Part shown: positions 50,587 to 63,289 of the stretch, one piece after another
Position numbering within the stretch: position 1 is the stretch's first letter
Layout of the letters: each line of letters starts with the position of its first letter
DNA from: an uncultured Pseudomonas sp.
Lineage (GTDB): Bacteria > Pseudomonadota > Gammaproteobacteria > Pseudomonadales > Pseudomonadaceae
Length of the DNA stretch: 64,000 nucleotides
Reading direction: 5' to 3'
Assembly (NCBI RefSeq): GCF_913774235.1
Contig: NZ_CAJYDW010000020.1
Coordinates: 1-64,000, forward strand
The notes under the pieces: generated by a model
What the model saw: only the letters and a program-made list of their open reading frames with translations
Told to the model about the DNA's origin: nothing
Database searches by the model: none
Position numbers and translations under genes: made by a program

Positions 50587-52307
50587 AAAAAGTCCTGATC
50601 GCCAACCGCGGCGAGATCGCCGTCCGCATCGTCCGCGCCTGCCGTGACTACGGTGTGGCCTCGGTAGCCGTCTATGCCGACGCCGACTTCGACGCCCTGC
50701 ACGTGCACCTGGCCGACGAGGCCTATGGCCTGAACGGCCAGCGTCCGGCCGAGACCTACCTGGACATCGCCAAGCTGCTGGACGTGGCTCGCCGCGCCGG
50801 CGCCGATGCCGTCCACCCCGGCTACGGCTTCCTCTCCGAGCGCGCCGACTTCGCCCGCGCGGTGCAGGCAGCCGGCCTGACCTGGATCGGTCCGAATCCG
50901 GACACCATCGACGCCCTGGGCGACAAGGTGCAGGCCCGGCGCATCGCCCTGGGCGTCGGTGCGCCGCTGGTGGCCGGCACCGAAGACCCGGTGAGCGGCG
51001 CCGCCGAGGTGCTGGCCTTCGCCGAGGAGCACGGCCTGCCCATCGCCATCAAGGCGGCCTTTGGCGGCGGTGGACGTGGCCTCAAGGTGGCCTGGCGCCT
51101 GGACGAGGTGGCCGAGCTGTACGAATCGGCGGTCCGCGAGGCCACTGCCGCCTTCGGCCGCGGCGAATGCTTCGTCGAGCGCTTCCTCGACCGTCCGCGG
51201 CACATCGAAGCCCAGGTCCTGGCCGACCGCCATGGCCGGGTCGAGGTGGTGGGTACCCGCGACTGCTCGCTGCAGCGGCGCAACCAGAAACTGGTGGAAG
51301 AGGCGCCCGCGCCCTTCCTCGACGACGCCCTGCGCCAGCGCATCCACGCCTCCGCCCGCGACATCTGCGCCGCCGCCGGCTACGTCGGCGCCGGCACCGT
51401 GGAATTCCTGCTCAGCCAGGACGGCACCCTGTCCTTCCTGGAGGTCAACACCCGCCTGCAGGTGGAGCACCCGGTCACCGAGGAAACCAGCGGTCTGGAC
51501 CTGGTGGTCGAGCAACTGCGCATCGCCGACGGCCTGCCGCTGTCCTTCAACGAGGTGCCGGCACCCCGCGGACACAGCTTCGAATTCCGCATCAATGCCG
51601 AAGACCCGGGTCGCGGCTTCCTGCCGACTCCGGGCCCCATCACCGCCTTCCGCGCTCCCAGCGGTCCCGGCATCCGCCTGGACAGCGGCGTGGCGGCCGG
51701 CTCCCAGGTAGCGCCCAACTTCGACTCCATGGTCGCCAAGCTGATCGTCACCGGCGCCACCCGCGAGCAGGCCATCGCCCGCGCCCGTCGCGCCCTGGCC
51801 GAATTCAGCGTGGAAGGCGTGGCCACGGTACTGCCCTTCCACCAGGCGGTGATGGCCCACGCCGACTTCACCGGCGCGGCCTTCGCCGTGCACACCCGCT
51901 GGATCGAGACGGTATTCGCCGAGCAGATCGCCCTGGCGCCACGCAGCGAGCCGGCGGACGACGGCGTGCTGCGCACCTTCGTCGAGATCGACGGCCGCCG
52001 CCATGCCCTGGGCCTACCCAGCGCTCTGCTACGCGGCCTGGCGGTCAATGCCCCAGCGGCCGAAGCGGTCGCGGCCGCACCGGCCGCAGACGCCAATGCC
52101 CTCACCACCCCGGTGGCCGGCAACCTGCACGCCTGGACGGTGGAGGACGGCGCCGCGGTCGCAGCCGGTCAGGTGGTAGCGGTGATGGAAGCGATGAAGA
52201 TGGAAACCCAGGTCCTCGCCCCCCGCGCCGGGCGCCTGGCGATCACCCAGGCGGCCGGAGACTACCTGGCGGCTGGCGCCGTCCTGGGACGGATCGAGGA
52301 CGTTTAG
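50583..52307 (+). CDS. Biotin carboxylase fused to biotin carboxyl carrier domain
   Basis: The 574-residue protein has biotin carboxylase N-terminal, ATP-grasp ([15 protein letters not shown], about 157-171; [15 protein letters not shown]) and C-terminal domains (about 1-445). A linker is followed by a BCCP lipoyl-like domain (about 500-574) with biotinyl Lys539 in EAMKMET. It is shorter than pyruvate or acyl-CoA carboxylase alpha chains and has no classical carboxyltransferase partner nearby. The neighbouring PxpB-PxpC protein supplies the only plausible acceptor domain. This suggests a biotin-dependent amide or lactam carboxylase. Confidence 0.9.
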   Translation: MKKVLIANRGEIAVRIVRACRDYGVASVAVYADADFDALHVHLADEAYGLNGQRPAETYLDIAKLLDVARRAGADAVHPGYGFLSERADFARAVQAAGLTWIGPNPDTIDALGDKVQARRIALGVGAPLVAGTEDPVSGAAEVLAFAEEHGLPIAIKAAFGGGGRGLKVAWRLDEVAELYESAVREATAAFGRGECFVERFLDRPRHIEAQVLADRHGRVEVVGTRDCSLQRRNQKLVEEAPAPFLDDALRQRIHASARDICAAAGYVGAGTVEFLLSQDGTLSFLEVNTRLQVEHPVTEETSGLDLVVEQLRIADGLPLSFNEVPAPRGHSFEFRINAEDPGRGFLPTPGPITAFRAPSGPGIRLDSGVAAGSQVAPNFDSMVAKLIVTGATREQAIARARRALAEFSVEGVATVLPFHQAVMAHADFTGAAFAVHTRWIETVFAEQIALAPRSEPADDGVLRTFVEIDGRRHALGLPSALLRGLAVNAPAAEAVAAAPAADANALTTPVAGNLHAWTVEDGAAVAAGQVVAVMEAMKMETQVLAPRAGRLAITQAAGDYLAAGAVLGRIEDV

Positions 52308-52319
52308 GTGGAGTGCCTT

Positions 52320-52399
52320 ATCGCGGCCATGGCGGTCCGCCGATGCGGCCGCTCCTACGGGCACTGAGCTAACCTGTAGGAGCGGCCCATGGCCGCGAT
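52320..52399. repeat. Second REP-type pair (REPIN)
   Basis: The right arm (52374-52399) is identical to that at 33247-33272. The left arm is split: ATCGCGGCCATGG (52320-52332) and GGCCGCTCCTAC (52347-52358) are separated by an extra 14 nt. A partial copy (AGGAGCGGCC) follows at 52422-52431. It lies between the biotin carboxylase and trpE genes. Confidence 0.85.
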
Positions 52400-52445
52400 C
52401 AGCAAAACGCCGGAATCTTCCAGGAGCGGCCGCGTTGGCTAAGCC

Positions 52446-53924
52446 CTAAACCTTCCCTTCCGCCAACTTCACCGCGCGGAACATGGCGCGACGCTTGTTG
52501 AGGGTCTCTTCCCACTCCGCCGCCGGCTGGGAGTCGGCGACGATGCCGCCGCCCGCCTGCACATGCAGCTCGCCGTCCTTGATCACCGCGGTGCGGATGG
52601 CGATGGCGGTGTCCATGTTGCCGTTCCAGGCCAGATAGCCCACGGCGCCGCCGTAGATGCCACGCTTGACCGGCTCCAGTTCGTCGATGATCTCCATGGC
52701 GCGGATCTTCGGCGCCCCAGACAGGGTGCCGGCCGGCAGGATGGCACGCAGGGCGTCCATGGCGGAGAGCTCGGGCTTGAGCCGCCCGGTGACGTTGCTG
52801 ACGATGTGCATCACGTTGGAATAGCGCTCGATGACCATCTTCTCGGTCAGGGTCACGCTGCCGGTGGCGGAGACCCGGCCCACGTCGTTGCGGCCCAGGT
52901 CGATCAGCATCAGGTGCTCGGCCAGTTCCTTGGCGTCGGCCAGCAGGTCGCGCTCCAGCGCCAGGTCGGCCTCTTCGGTAGCCCCGCGCGGGCGGGTACC
53001 GGCGATGGGGCGCACGGTGATCTCGCCGTCCTCCACCCGCACCAGCACCTCGGGCGAACTGCCGACCACATGGAAGTCGCCGAAGTTGAAGAAGTACATG
53101 TAGGGCGTGGGGTTGAAGCAGCGCAGCGCTCGATAGAGATCGATGGGCGCGGCCTTAAAATCGATGGTCATGCGCTGCGACGGCACCACCTGCATGCAGT
53201 CGCCGGCCAGGATGTAATCCTTGATCCGCGCCACCGCATTCTCGTAGTCGTCACGGCTGTAGCTGGAGCGGAAAGCCGGCTCGCCAGGCACCTGCATGGC
53301 AGTGAAGTCCAGACCCAGACGCGGTGCGATAGGCTGGCGGATGCGCTCGCGCAACGCGGCCAGACGCGCCTGGCCCTGCTCGTAGGCCTCCGGCTGGGCC
53401 GGGTCCACCAGCACGATGCAGTGCAGCTTGCCGGCGAGGTTGTCGAAGACCACCACCTCGTCCGACACCATCAGCAGGATGTCCGGCGTGCCCAGCGGAT
53501 CGGGATTGGGCGAGGCACCCAGGCGTTTTTCCACGTAACGCACGCAGTCATAGCCGAAGTAACCCACCAGACCGCCATCGAATTTCGGCAGATTGGGCAC
53601 CACCGGCACACGATAGCGGCTCTTGAAGGCCTCGACGAAGGCCAGCGGATCCTCGACGGTAGAGGCTTCGAGTTGCTGCTCGCCCTCGTGCACCGTCACC
53701 TGGTAGCCGTGCACCCGTAGCAGCGTCCGGCACGGCAGGCCGATGATCGAGTAGCGCCCCCACTTCTCGCCGCCCTGCACCGACTCCAGCAGATAGGAAT
53801 TCGGCGCATCGGCCAGCTTCAAGTAAAGAGAGAGGGGGGTGTCGAAGTCGGCCAGGGTTTCGAAGGCCAGGGGAATGCGGTTATAGCCTTGAGCGGCCAG
53901 GCGCAGGAAGTCGTCGCGGGTCAT
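52446..53924 (-). CDS. trpE: Anthranilate synthase component I
   Basis: The 492-residue chorismate-using enzyme makes anthranilate with TrpG. The Trp feedback site [15 protein letters not shown] is near residue 45, and the catalytic part has [32 protein letters not shown] and the C-terminal IRTAV...[11 protein letters not shown]. The gene is unlinked from trpGDC as in other pseudomonads, and downstream of rpe-gph. A leader peptide with two Trp codons precedes it. Confidence 0.96.
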   Translation of the reverse strand: MTRDDFLRLAAQGYNRIPLAFETLADFDTPLSLYLKLADAPNSYLLESVQGGEKWGRYSIIGLPCRTLLRVHGYQVTVHEGEQQLEASTVEDPLAFVEAFKSRYRVPVVPNLPKFDGGLVGYFGYDCVRYVEKRLGASPNPDPLGTPDILLMVSDEVVVFDNLAGKLHCIVLVDPAQPEAYEQGQARLAALRERIRQPIAPRLGLDFTAMQVPGEPAFRSSYSRDDYENAVARIKDYILAGDCMQVVPSQRMTIDFKAAPIDLYRALRCFNPTPYMYFFNFGDFHVVGSSPEVLVRVEDGEITVRPIAGTRPRGATEEADLALERDLLADAKELAEHLMLIDLGRNDVGRVSATGSVTLTEKMVIERYSNVMHIVSNVTGRLKPELSAMDALRAILPAGTLSGAPKIRAMEIIDELEPVKRGIYGGAVGYLAWNGNMDTAIAIRTAVIKDGELHVQAGGGIVADSQPAAEWEETLNKRRAMFRAVKLAEGKV

Positions 53925-53969
53925 GATCAGCCTCGTGGCGAGGAAAACGAAAGGTCAGGTGCACAGCGC

Positions 53970-53986
53970 GCCGGTCTACTACCGGC
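53970..53986 (-). promoter_or_regulatory. Hairpin after the trpE leader peptide
   Basis: GCCGGT-AGTAG-ACCGGC starts 10 nt after the leader stop. Its 3' flank GGCGCGC can also pair with GCGCGCC inside the leader coding region, which would give mutually exclusive structures. Ts follow only after about 15 nt, so the terminator itself is unresolved. Confidence 0.4.
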
Positions 53987-53996
53987 CAAGACGAAG

Positions 53997-54041
53997 TCAG
54001 GCGCGCCAGCGCCAGCGGGCCAGGGCCTTGATGACTTTCAT
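53997..54041 (-). CDS. trpE leader peptide (attenuation)
   Basis: The 14-codon ORF MKVIKALARWRWRA ends 72 nt before trpE and has Trp codons at positions 10 and 12. It is nearly identical to the trpGDC leader. An overlapping upstream ATG in another frame does not contain the tandem Trp codons. The arrangement is that of a transcription attenuator responding to tRNA-Trp charging. Confidence 0.82.
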   Translation of the reverse strand: MKVIKALARWRWRA

Positions 54042-54109
54042 CCATGCTCGCGAGGAGCCTGTGCGGGTGACCACCACGATGCGATCTCGTGCTCTTGGGG
54101 TGAAGAGCC

Positions 54110-54138
54110 ACGTTAGCCTAGCCGGCGCGGCATGGCAA
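54110..54138 (-). promoter_or_regulatory. Candidate trpE promoter
   Basis: TTGCCA and TAACGT are 17 bp apart on the minus strand, between the gph stop and the leader peptide. A GCTCTT-N6-AAGAGC hairpin (54091-54108) lies at the expected transcript start. Confidence 0.5.
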
Positions 54139-54158
54139 CCGGCCGGCCATGCCTGAGG

Positions 54159-54839
54159 CTAGATGAACAGCTCGCGCAGATCGTCGACCACCAGATCGGG
54201 TTGCTCGTTGGCGATGGGCTCGCCATGGTTGTAGCCGTAGCTCAGGGCCACGCAGCGTACCCCGGCAGCGCGGGCGGCGCGGATGTCGTTGCGCGAGTCG
54301 CCGATGAACAGGGCGTGGTCGGCAGACACACCAGCCTTATTCATCACCAACAGCAGCCCGGCTGGATCGGGCTTCTGCTGCGGCAGGGTATCGCCGCCGA
54401 CGATCCAGTCGAATTCGCCCAGCCCCATGTAGGCCAGCAACGGTGCGACGAAGCGCTCCGGCTTGTTGGTGATCACCGCCAGGCGCACGCCCAGGGTGCG
54501 CAGCAGTGCCAGACTGTCCAACACGCCGGGATAGACGCGAGTCAGGGCATGACTGCCGCCATAGAGTTCCATGAACAGCGCCAGGGCCTCGTCGGCGGCG
54601 GCGTCGTCCACCGCGGCATGCGCCATGTCGTCGGCCAGGGCGCGACGCACCAGCACCCGGGCGCCGTTACCGATCCACAGCCGCACCTTGGCCAGACCGG
54701 CCGGGGCGCGGCCCAGGCGTGCGAGCATGGCATCCACCGCCGCAGCCAGGTCCGGCGCGGAATCCAGCAGGGTGCCATCGAGGTCGAACATCACCAGCTC
54801 GGGCGGATGCCCGCTGCCGAGCCGCACCAGGGCGCTCAT
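54159..54839 (-). CDS. gph: Phosphoglycolate phosphatase
   Basis: The 226-residue HAD hydrolase has the nucleophile motif [14 protein letters not shown], motif II ITNKP, motif III lysine in QQKPDPAGL and motif [10 protein letters not shown]. It recycles 2-phosphoglycolate formed during DNA repair. Its ATG overlaps the rpe stop. rpe-gph then trpE is the usual Pseudomonas order. Confidence 0.93.
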   Translation of the reverse strand: MSALVRLGSGHPPELVMFDLDGTLLDSAPDLAAAVDAMLARLGRAPAGLAKVRLWIGNGARVLVRRALADDMAHAAVDDAAADEALALFMELYGGSHALTRVYPGVLDSLALLRTLGVRLAVITNKPERFVAPLLAYMGLGEFDWIVGGDTLPQQKPDPAGLLLVMNKAGVSADHALFIGDSRNDIRAARAAGVRCVALSYGYNHGEPIANEQPDLVVDDLRELFI

Positions 54840-55513
54840 ACCGATTGGGCCTTGGCCAGCTCGGCTCGCATCGCCTGGATCACCGCGGCATAGTCCGGCT
54901 GACCGAAGATGGCCGAGCCGGCGACGAAGGTGTCGGCCCCGGCGCGGGCGATCTCGCCGATGTTCTTGACGTTGACCCCACCATCGATCTCCAGGCGGAT
55001 CGGCCGACCCGAGGCGTCGATCAGGGCGCGGGCCTCGCGCAGCTTGTCGAGGGTGCCGGGGATGAATTTCTGGCCGCCGAAGCCGGGGTTGACGCTCATC
55101 AGCAGCACCATGTCGATCTTGTCCATGACGTACTTCAGGGCATCCAGGGAGGTGGCCGGATTGAACACCAGGCCGGCCCGGCAACCGCCATCCTTGATCA
55201 GTTGCAGCGAGCGGTCGATGTGCTCGGAGGCCTCGGGGTGGAAGGTGATGTCGGTGGCGCCGGCTTCGATGAAGTCGCCGATGATGCGATCCACCGGCTT
55301 GACCATCAGGTGCACGTCGATGGGCGCGGTCACCCCATAGTTGCGCAGCGCCTTGCAGACCATGGGGCCAATGGTGAGGTTGGGCACATAGTGGTTGTCC
55401 ATCACGTCGAAATGGACCATGTCGGCACCGGCGGCGAGGACCTTGTCGACTTCCTCGCCGAGACGGGCGAAATCGGCGGACAGGATCGAGGGAGCGATGG
55501 CGAAGGGTTGCAT
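54836..55513 (-). CDS. rpe: Ribulose-phosphate 3-epimerase
   Basis: The 225-residue TIM-barrel enzyme interconverts ribulose-5-phosphate and xylulose-5-phosphate. [44 protein letters not shown] and EIDGGVN carry the metal and phosphate ligands. The ATG at 55511-55513 begins the conserved N-terminus with GAGG upstream; the frame continues upstream without similarity. It is coupled to gph by ATGA. Confidence 0.95.
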   Translation of the reverse strand: MQPFAIAPSILSADFARLGEEVDKVLAAGADMVHFDVMDNHYVPNLTIGPMVCKALRNYGVTAPIDVHLMVKPVDRIIGDFIEAGATDITFHPEASEHIDRSLQLIKDGGCRAGLVFNPATSLDALKYVMDKIDMVLLMSVNPGFGGQKFIPGTLDKLREARALIDASGRPIRLEIDGGVNVKNIGEIARAGADTFVAGSAIFGQPDYAAVIQAMRAELAKAQSV

Positions 55514-55665
55514 GGGATAGCCTCGGCTAAGGTGAGTGGCAGCATTGTAACGAAGATCCGCAGGAGGCCGCCGCGTTCCCGCTGCCCAGCCGGCCTGAAC
55601 GGCGGTAGGCTCGTCGGGGTCCATCGCTGACCCCTGCCGTCCATCCGTTCGAGGAAGTCCATTCG

Positions 55666-56668
55666 ATGTCATCGTCATCCCTGTGGCTGCGTGCCGGATC
55701 GCTGCTCTTGCTGGCCCTGGCCGCAGCCGTACAGGCCGAAGAGGCACCACCGGCAGCGGCAGCCGCCCCGCCCACCCCGGTGGCCGCCCTTGCCCCTGCC
55801 CCGACCCGCAGCGCCGAGCAACAAGAGGCGCTGAAACGGGGACTACCGGCCGAGCAGCAGAAGCAGCTGCAGGCCGGTGACGAAAGCTTTCTGGCGCTGT
55901 TGCGCCCATCGATCCCGGCCAAGGCCCGCGGCATCCTGATCCTGGTGCCGGGCGATGGTGAATCCGCCGACTGGCCCAACGTGGTGGCGCCACTGCGCAA
56001 CGATCTGCCCAGCTATGGCTGGGACACCCTCAGCCTAAGCCTGCCCGATCCCTACGATCCCCTAGCCGCGCTACGCCGCAGCACAGCCCCGGCGGACAGC
56101 GACGCCCAGGCTACTGCCGAGCAGACGCCTCCGCCGGTGACCGGCGGCAGCGGTACGGCGACGGCGCCCCAGACTCAGGCCGAAGCCGGTTCCGGCGAAC
56201 CGGCCCAGGCGGCCACCGCGCCGGTCGACCCGGAGGCGCTGGCCAACGCCCACGCTGAACGGGTCCTGGCCCACCTCGCTGCCGGCATCGACCTCGCCCT
56301 GCAGCAGGGCACCAAGCCCATCATCCTGGTCGGCCACGGTACCGGTGCCTACTGGGCCGCGCGCTACCTGGCGGAAAAGGAACCTAGTGAGATCCACCAA
56401 CTGGTCCTCATCGACGGCAGCGAGCCGCGCGATATGCCGCCCCGCCTGGTCGCCACCATGGGCAAAAGCGATCTGCAGATCGCCGACCTGGTGCGCCAGC
56501 CGAATTCAGCAGCCGCCGTGAGTCGCAAGGACCGCGCCTCGCAGAAGGGCAACAAGAACTACCGGCAGATCGAGCTGCCGGTACATTTCGGTGATCGCGC
56601 CGACGAGCAGCAGCAGATCATGCGCCGCCTGCGTGGCTGGCTCGACCACCTGGCTCCCGCCCCGGCCG

Positions 56669-56694
<26 letters not shown>
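55666..56694 (+). CDS. DUF3530 family protein, alpha/beta-hydrolase-like
   Basis: The 342-residue secreted protein has a signal peptide (about 1-24, ...AAVQAEE) and an Ala/Pro-rich linker. The alpha/beta-hydrolase-like domain ([22 protein letters not shown] ... [15 protein letters not shown]) carries an internal low-complexity insert at about 140-185. The nucleophile elbow reads GHGTG, with no serine at the central position, so classical esterase activity is doubtful. Its 3' end overlaps the convergent djlA by 26 nt. Function is unknown. Confidence 0.82.
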
Positions 56695-59114
<2,420 letters not shown>

Positions 59115-59233
59115 TTACAGCGGATCCCCCGGCCCTAGCCGATGCGCAGGTCATGTTTTATTATCCGCTATCTTTTTGAGCCCATCGAGAGGCCGCGGCC
59201 CCTTAATGGCTGGCGTGCAGGACGACTTTAAGG

Positions 59234-61963
59234 ATGGCCGTGAAAACCCCCGCGTTTCGCAGAAAATTTCCCCTCTTGGTAACCGGCAGCCTGCTCGCCA
59301 TGCAGCCCGTCACCGCCCTGATCGCCGCGCCCGCCGAGCAGTTCAACTGTAGTGCCGGTGCTGGCGGTGGCTGGTCCTGCAACACCCAGGCCCCGGCAGC
59401 GGCGCTGCCGCCGCGTCCGAGCAAGGGCGAGACCGCGGGTGTCGCGGCGCAGCCCGCCGCGCGCAAGGGCGACGACGCTGTGCTGGTGACCGAGAGCAAG
59501 GGCCGCGCCCTGAAGTCCCGCAGCGCCGACTACAGTCACCTGGACTGGGTCCCGCGCGATCGACTCACCCCGGCCCAGTTGGCCGAGACCGCGCCTTATT
59601 GCAGCGGCGCCTACGTCGAGCCGGTGCGTCCGGGCATGTACGACGACACCCCGACCGCCAAGGCTCCCACCTACATCTCCGCCAAGGCCTCGCGCTACGA
59701 GCAGGAGCAGCAGGTGGCCACCCTCGCCGGTGACGTGGTTCTGCGTCAGGGCGGCATGCAGGTGGAGTCCCAGGAAGCCAACCTGCACCAACTGGAGAAT
59801 CGCGGCGAGCTCAAGGGCAACGTCAAATTCCGCGACAACGGCCTGCTGATGGTCGGCGACAAGGCCGATCTGCAGCTGGACAACGGCCAGGTCCAGGTCG
59901 ACAACGCCGAATTCGTCATGCACCAGAGCCATGCCCGCGGCAGCGCGCTCTACGCCAAGCGCGGCGACGACGCCATCATCCGCTTGAAGGACGGCACCTA
60001 CACCACCTGCGAACCAGGCAGCAACGCCTGGCAGGTCAAGGGCAACACCGTCACCCTGAACCCGGCGACCGGCCTGGGCTACGCGACCAACGCCACCCTG
60101 AGGGTGAAGGACATCCCGGTCCTCTACACACCGTTCATCTATTTCCCGATCGACGACCGTCGGCAGTCCGGCTTCCTGGCGCCCTCGATCAGCACCTCCA
60201 GCGACACCGGCTTCGCGATCACCACGCCCTACTACTTCAACCTGGCGCCCAACTACGACGCCACCCTCTATCCGCGCTTCATGGCCAAGCACGGCCTGCA
60301 GACCGAGGGTGAGTTCCGCTACCTGACCCACAGCAGCGAAGGCCAGGTCTACGGCTCCTACCTCAAGGACAGCGATCCCGAGCACGCCGGCGAGCCGGAA
60401 GCCACCGACAACCGCTGGCTGTACGGTTGGAAGAACCGCAGCGGCCTGGATTCGCGCCTGATGGCCGAGGTGGACTACACCCGCATCAGCGATCCCTACT
60501 ACTTCCAGGACCTGGACACCGACCTCGGCATCAACAAGCCGACCTATGTCAACCAGCAGGGGCGCCTGACCTACCGCGGCGACACCTTCACCGCCGCACT
60601 CAACGCCCAGGCCTACCAGCTGGCGACCGTTTCCGACGTGACGCCCTACAACCGCCTGCCGCAGCTGACCGTCAACGGTGCCCTGCCCTACCATCCGGGC
60701 GGCCTGGACTTCACCTACGACACCGAGGCGGTACGCTTCGAGCGCAGCTTCGACGACAACGTCTACTTCGATCTGGATGACAACGGCAACCGGACCAACA
60801 TCCGTACCCGCCCCGACGTCAATATCTTTGGCCTGGCTCGTGCCAACGGCAATCGCTACAACCTGGCGCCCGGTATCGCCCTGCCCATGACCCAGAGCTG
60901 GGGCTTCCTGACCCCCGCGGTACGTTACTACTACACCCAGTACGACCTGGATCTGGACACCCAGGGCCAGAACCAGATCGCGCAGTCCGGTGGCAATTAC
61001 GACAGCAATCCCAGTCGTAGCGTCCCCCTGTTCAGCCTGGACAGCGGCCTCTATTTCGACCGCAGTTCCAACCTGTTCGGCGAAGGTGGCAAACAGACCC
61101 TGGAACCCCGCGCCAAGTACCTCTATGTACCCTACCGCGACCAGAGCAACATTCCGGTCTTCGATACCGGCGAGTACACCTTCAGCTACAGCTCGTTGTG
61201 GCGCGACAACCGCTTTACCGGTGCCGACCGCATGGGCGATGCCAATCAGGTCGCCCTGGGCGCCACCAGCCGCTTCATCGAGCCCAATGGCTTCGAGCGC
61301 GCCAACGTAAGCTTTGGCGAGCTGTTCTATTTCCGCGACCGCGACGTCCAACTGCCCGGCCTGGAAAACGACCTGCCAGCCGATGCCACCACCTCGCGCT
61401 CGCCCTATGCCCTGGCCGGCATGTATCGCTTCAACCGTGACTGGCGCGTGAATGGTGAATACAACTGGGACCCGGTGCTGCACCACACCGACTCCGGCAG
61501 CGTCATGTTCCACTACCAGCCGGAAGCCCAGCCGGGCAAGGTCCTGAACCTTGGCTATCGCTACCGCGACAACGTCCGGGTCTACGATCCCAACCTCGGC
61601 CGCTTCACCTACAACAGCGACGACTACAAGATCGACCAGCACGACATCTCCTTCATCTGGCCCATCGTGCCGCAGTGGTCGGCCATCGCCCGCTGGCAGT
61701 TCGACTACAACAAGAGCCGTACCCTGGAAGCCTTCGGTGGCTTCGAATACGACAATTGCTGCTGGAAGCTACGTCTGATCAGCCGCTACTGGCTCAAGAG
61801 CGAAGACGACGTCTACTACACATCGCAAAGCTCCCAAGCCGACCGCGGGGTATTCCTGCAGATCGTGCTCAAAGGGCTCGGCAACGTCTTCGGCGGCAAG
61901 ACCGAAGGCTTCCTGGACAGAGGCATTCAAGGCTATCGTGAACGTGAAGACCAAGCTATGTAA
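59234..61963 (+). CDS. lptD: LPS-assembly outer-membrane protein LptD
   Basis: The 909-residue protein has a signal peptide (about 1-32) and the periplasmic OstA/LptA-like jellyroll (about 145-260). A large C-terminal beta-barrel (about 310-905) inserts LPS with LptE. Cysteines for the essential disulfides are visible near the N-terminus (FNCSAG and WSCNTQ) and near the C-terminus (NCCWKL). The ATG at 59234 follows AAGG with no spacing, so the in-frame GTG at 59240, 6 nt after AAGG, may be the true start. It overlaps surA by 26 nt. Confidence 0.95.
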   Translation: MAVKTPAFRRKFPLLVTGSLLAMQPVTALIAAPAEQFNCSAGAGGGWSCNTQAPAAALPPRPSKGETAGVAAQPAARKGDDAVLVTESKGRALKSRSADYSHLDWVPRDRLTPAQLAETAPYCSGAYVEPVRPGMYDDTPTAKAPTYISAKASRYEQEQQVATLAGDVVLRQGGMQVESQEANLHQLENRGELKGNVKFRDNGLLMVGDKADLQLDNGQVQVDNAEFVMHQSHARGSALYAKRGDDAIIRLKDGTYTTCEPGSNAWQVKGNTVTLNPATGLGYATNATLRVKDIPVLYTPFIYFPIDDRRQSGFLAPSISTSSDTGFAITTPYYFNLAPNYDATLYPRFMAKHGLQTEGEFRYLTHSSEGQVYGSYLKDSDPEHAGEPEATDNRWLYGWKNRSGLDSRLMAEVDYTRISDPYYFQDLDTDLGINKPTYVNQQGRLTYRGDTFTAALNAQAYQLATVSDVTPYNRLPQLTVNGALPYHPGGLDFTYDTEAVRFERSFDDNVYFDLDDNGNRTNIRTRPDVNIFGLARANGNRYNLAPGIALPMTQSWGFLTPAVRYYYTQYDLDLDTQGQNQIAQSGGNYDSNPSRSVPLFSLDSGLYFDRSSNLFGEGGKQTLEPRAKYLYVPYRDQSNIPVFDTGEYTFSYSSLWRDNRFTGADRMGDANQVALGATSRFIEPNGFERANVSFGELFYFRDRDVQLPGLENDLPADATTSRSPYALAGMYRFNRDWRVNGEYNWDPVLHHTDSGSVMFHYQPEAQPGKVLNLGYRYRDNVRVYDPNLGRFTYNSDDYKIDQHDISFIWPIVPQWSAIARWQFDYNKSRTLEAFGGFEYDNCCWKLRLISRYWLKSEDDVYYTSQSSQADRGVFLQIVLKGLGNVFGGKTEGFLDRGIQGYREREDQAM

Positions 61964-63239
61964 CGCCCTGCGCCCGCTCGCCCTGGGCGCGGCGCTCGCT
62001 CTTACCCCTCTGGCTCAGGCTGCTGTGGTACCGCTGGACAAGGTCGTGGCCATCGTCGACAACGACGTGGTCATGCAGAGCCAGCTCGATCAGCGTCTCA
62101 ACGAGGTCAAGCAGAACATCACCCGCCGCGGCGCGGCGGCACCGCCGGAAAGCGAGCTGCGTCAGCAGGTACTCGAACGCCTGATCCTGGAAGACATCCA
62201 GCTGCAGCTGGCCGGGCGCATGGGCGTGAAGATTTCCGACGACGAACTCAACCAGGCCGTCGCCACCATCGCCCAGCGCAATGGCCTGAGCGTGGCCGAG
62301 TTCCGCCAGGCCCTGGCCCGCGATGGTCTCTCCTATGACGCGGCCCGCGAACAGGTCCGGCGCGAGATGATGATCAGCCGGGTGCGTCAGCGCCAGGTCG
62401 GCCAGCGCGTTCAGGTCACCCAGCAGGAAGTGCAGAACTTCCTCGCCTCGGACCTGGGCAAGCTGCAGCTCTCCGAAGAGTATCGGCTGGCCAACATCCT
62501 GATCCCGGTCGCGGACAACGCCGGTACCGCGGGCCTCGACGCCGCCGCGCGCCAGGCCCAGGACACCTACAACCAGCTGCGCCAGGGCGCCGACTTCAAC
62601 CAGTTGGCCATCGCCCGCTCGGCCGGCGACAACGCCCTGGATGGTGGCGAGATCGGTTGGCGCAAGGCCGCCCAGCTGCCCCCGCCCTTCGACCGCCTGA
62701 TCGGCAGCGTCGGCGTCGGTGGCATCACCCAGCCGGTGCGTGTACCCGGTGGCTTCGTGATCCTGAAAGTGGAAGAGAAGCGCGGTGGCGAGGCGAGCAT
62801 CGTCGACGAAGTCCATGTCCGCCACATCCTGCTCAAGCCCAACGCGGTGCGCAGCGATGCCGAGACCCAGCGCCTGGCCGCTCGGCTGCGCGAGCGCATC
62901 CAGAACGGCGAGGATTTCGCCACCCTGGCCAAGAGTTTCTCGGAAGATCCGGGTTCGGCGCTCAACGGCGGCGACCTGGGCTGGATCAACCCGGAGTCCC
63001 TGGTCCCAGAATTCCGCGAGGTCATGAACAACTCGCCGGTCAACCAGCTGTCGCAGCCGTTCCGTACCTCCTTCGGCTGGCACATCCTGGAAGTCCTGGG
63101 CCGTCGGGCCACCGACAACACCCAGCAGGCCCGCGAACAGCAGGCGCTGAATCTCCTGCGTAACCGCAAGTACGACCAGGAGCTACAGACCTGGCTGAGA
63201 CAGATCCGCGACGAAGCCTACGTCGAGATCAAGCAGTAA
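61938..63239 (+). CDS. surA: Periplasmic chaperone/peptidyl-prolyl isomerase SurA
   Basis: The 433-residue protein has a signal peptide (about 1-28), the SurA N-terminal chaperone domain ([19 protein letters not shown]), two parvulin domains (about 175-275 and 285-385; second with VRHILLKPN) and the C-terminal helix. It escorts outer-membrane barrels, LptD included, to the BAM complex. The start is GTG at 61938, inside the lptD coding region, with AAGG at suitable distance. Translation is probably coupled. Confidence 0.94.
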   Translation: MNVKTKLCNALRPLALGAALALTPLAQAAVVPLDKVVAIVDNDVVMQSQLDQRLNEVKQNITRRGAAAPPESELRQQVLERLILEDIQLQLAGRMGVKISDDELNQAVATIAQRNGLSVAEFRQALARDGLSYDAAREQVRREMMISRVRQRQVGQRVQVTQQEVQNFLASDLGKLQLSEEYRLANILIPVADNAGTAGLDAAARQAQDTYNQLRQGADFNQLAIARSAGDNALDGGEIGWRKAAQLPPPFDRLIGSVGVGGITQPVRVPGGFVILKVEEKRGGEASIVDEVHVRHILLKPNAVRSDAETQRLAARLRERIQNGEDFATLAKSFSEDPGSALNGGDLGWINPESLVPEFREVMNNSPVNQLSQPFRTSFGWHILEVLGRRATDNTQQAREQQALNLLRNRKYDQELQTWLRQIRDEAYVEIKQ

Positions 63240-63244
63240 CCCCC

Positions 63245-63269
63245 AGGCCGCAGGCATCCCCTGCGGCCT
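63245..63269 (+). terminator. Hairpin between surA and pdxA
   Basis: AGGCCGCAGG and CCTGCGGCCT form a 10-bp stem with a 5-nt loop, followed by GTCTGTTTC. The weak T tract suggests only partial termination, so pdxA may still be read from lptD-surA. Confidence 0.55.
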
Positions 63270-63289
63270 GTCTGTTTCAGGAGCTGTGC

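Noticed and set aside
59228-61642. Antisense open frame of 804 codons over lptD
   Set aside because: Shadow of lptD with a repetitive Val/Gly/Ala-rich product.
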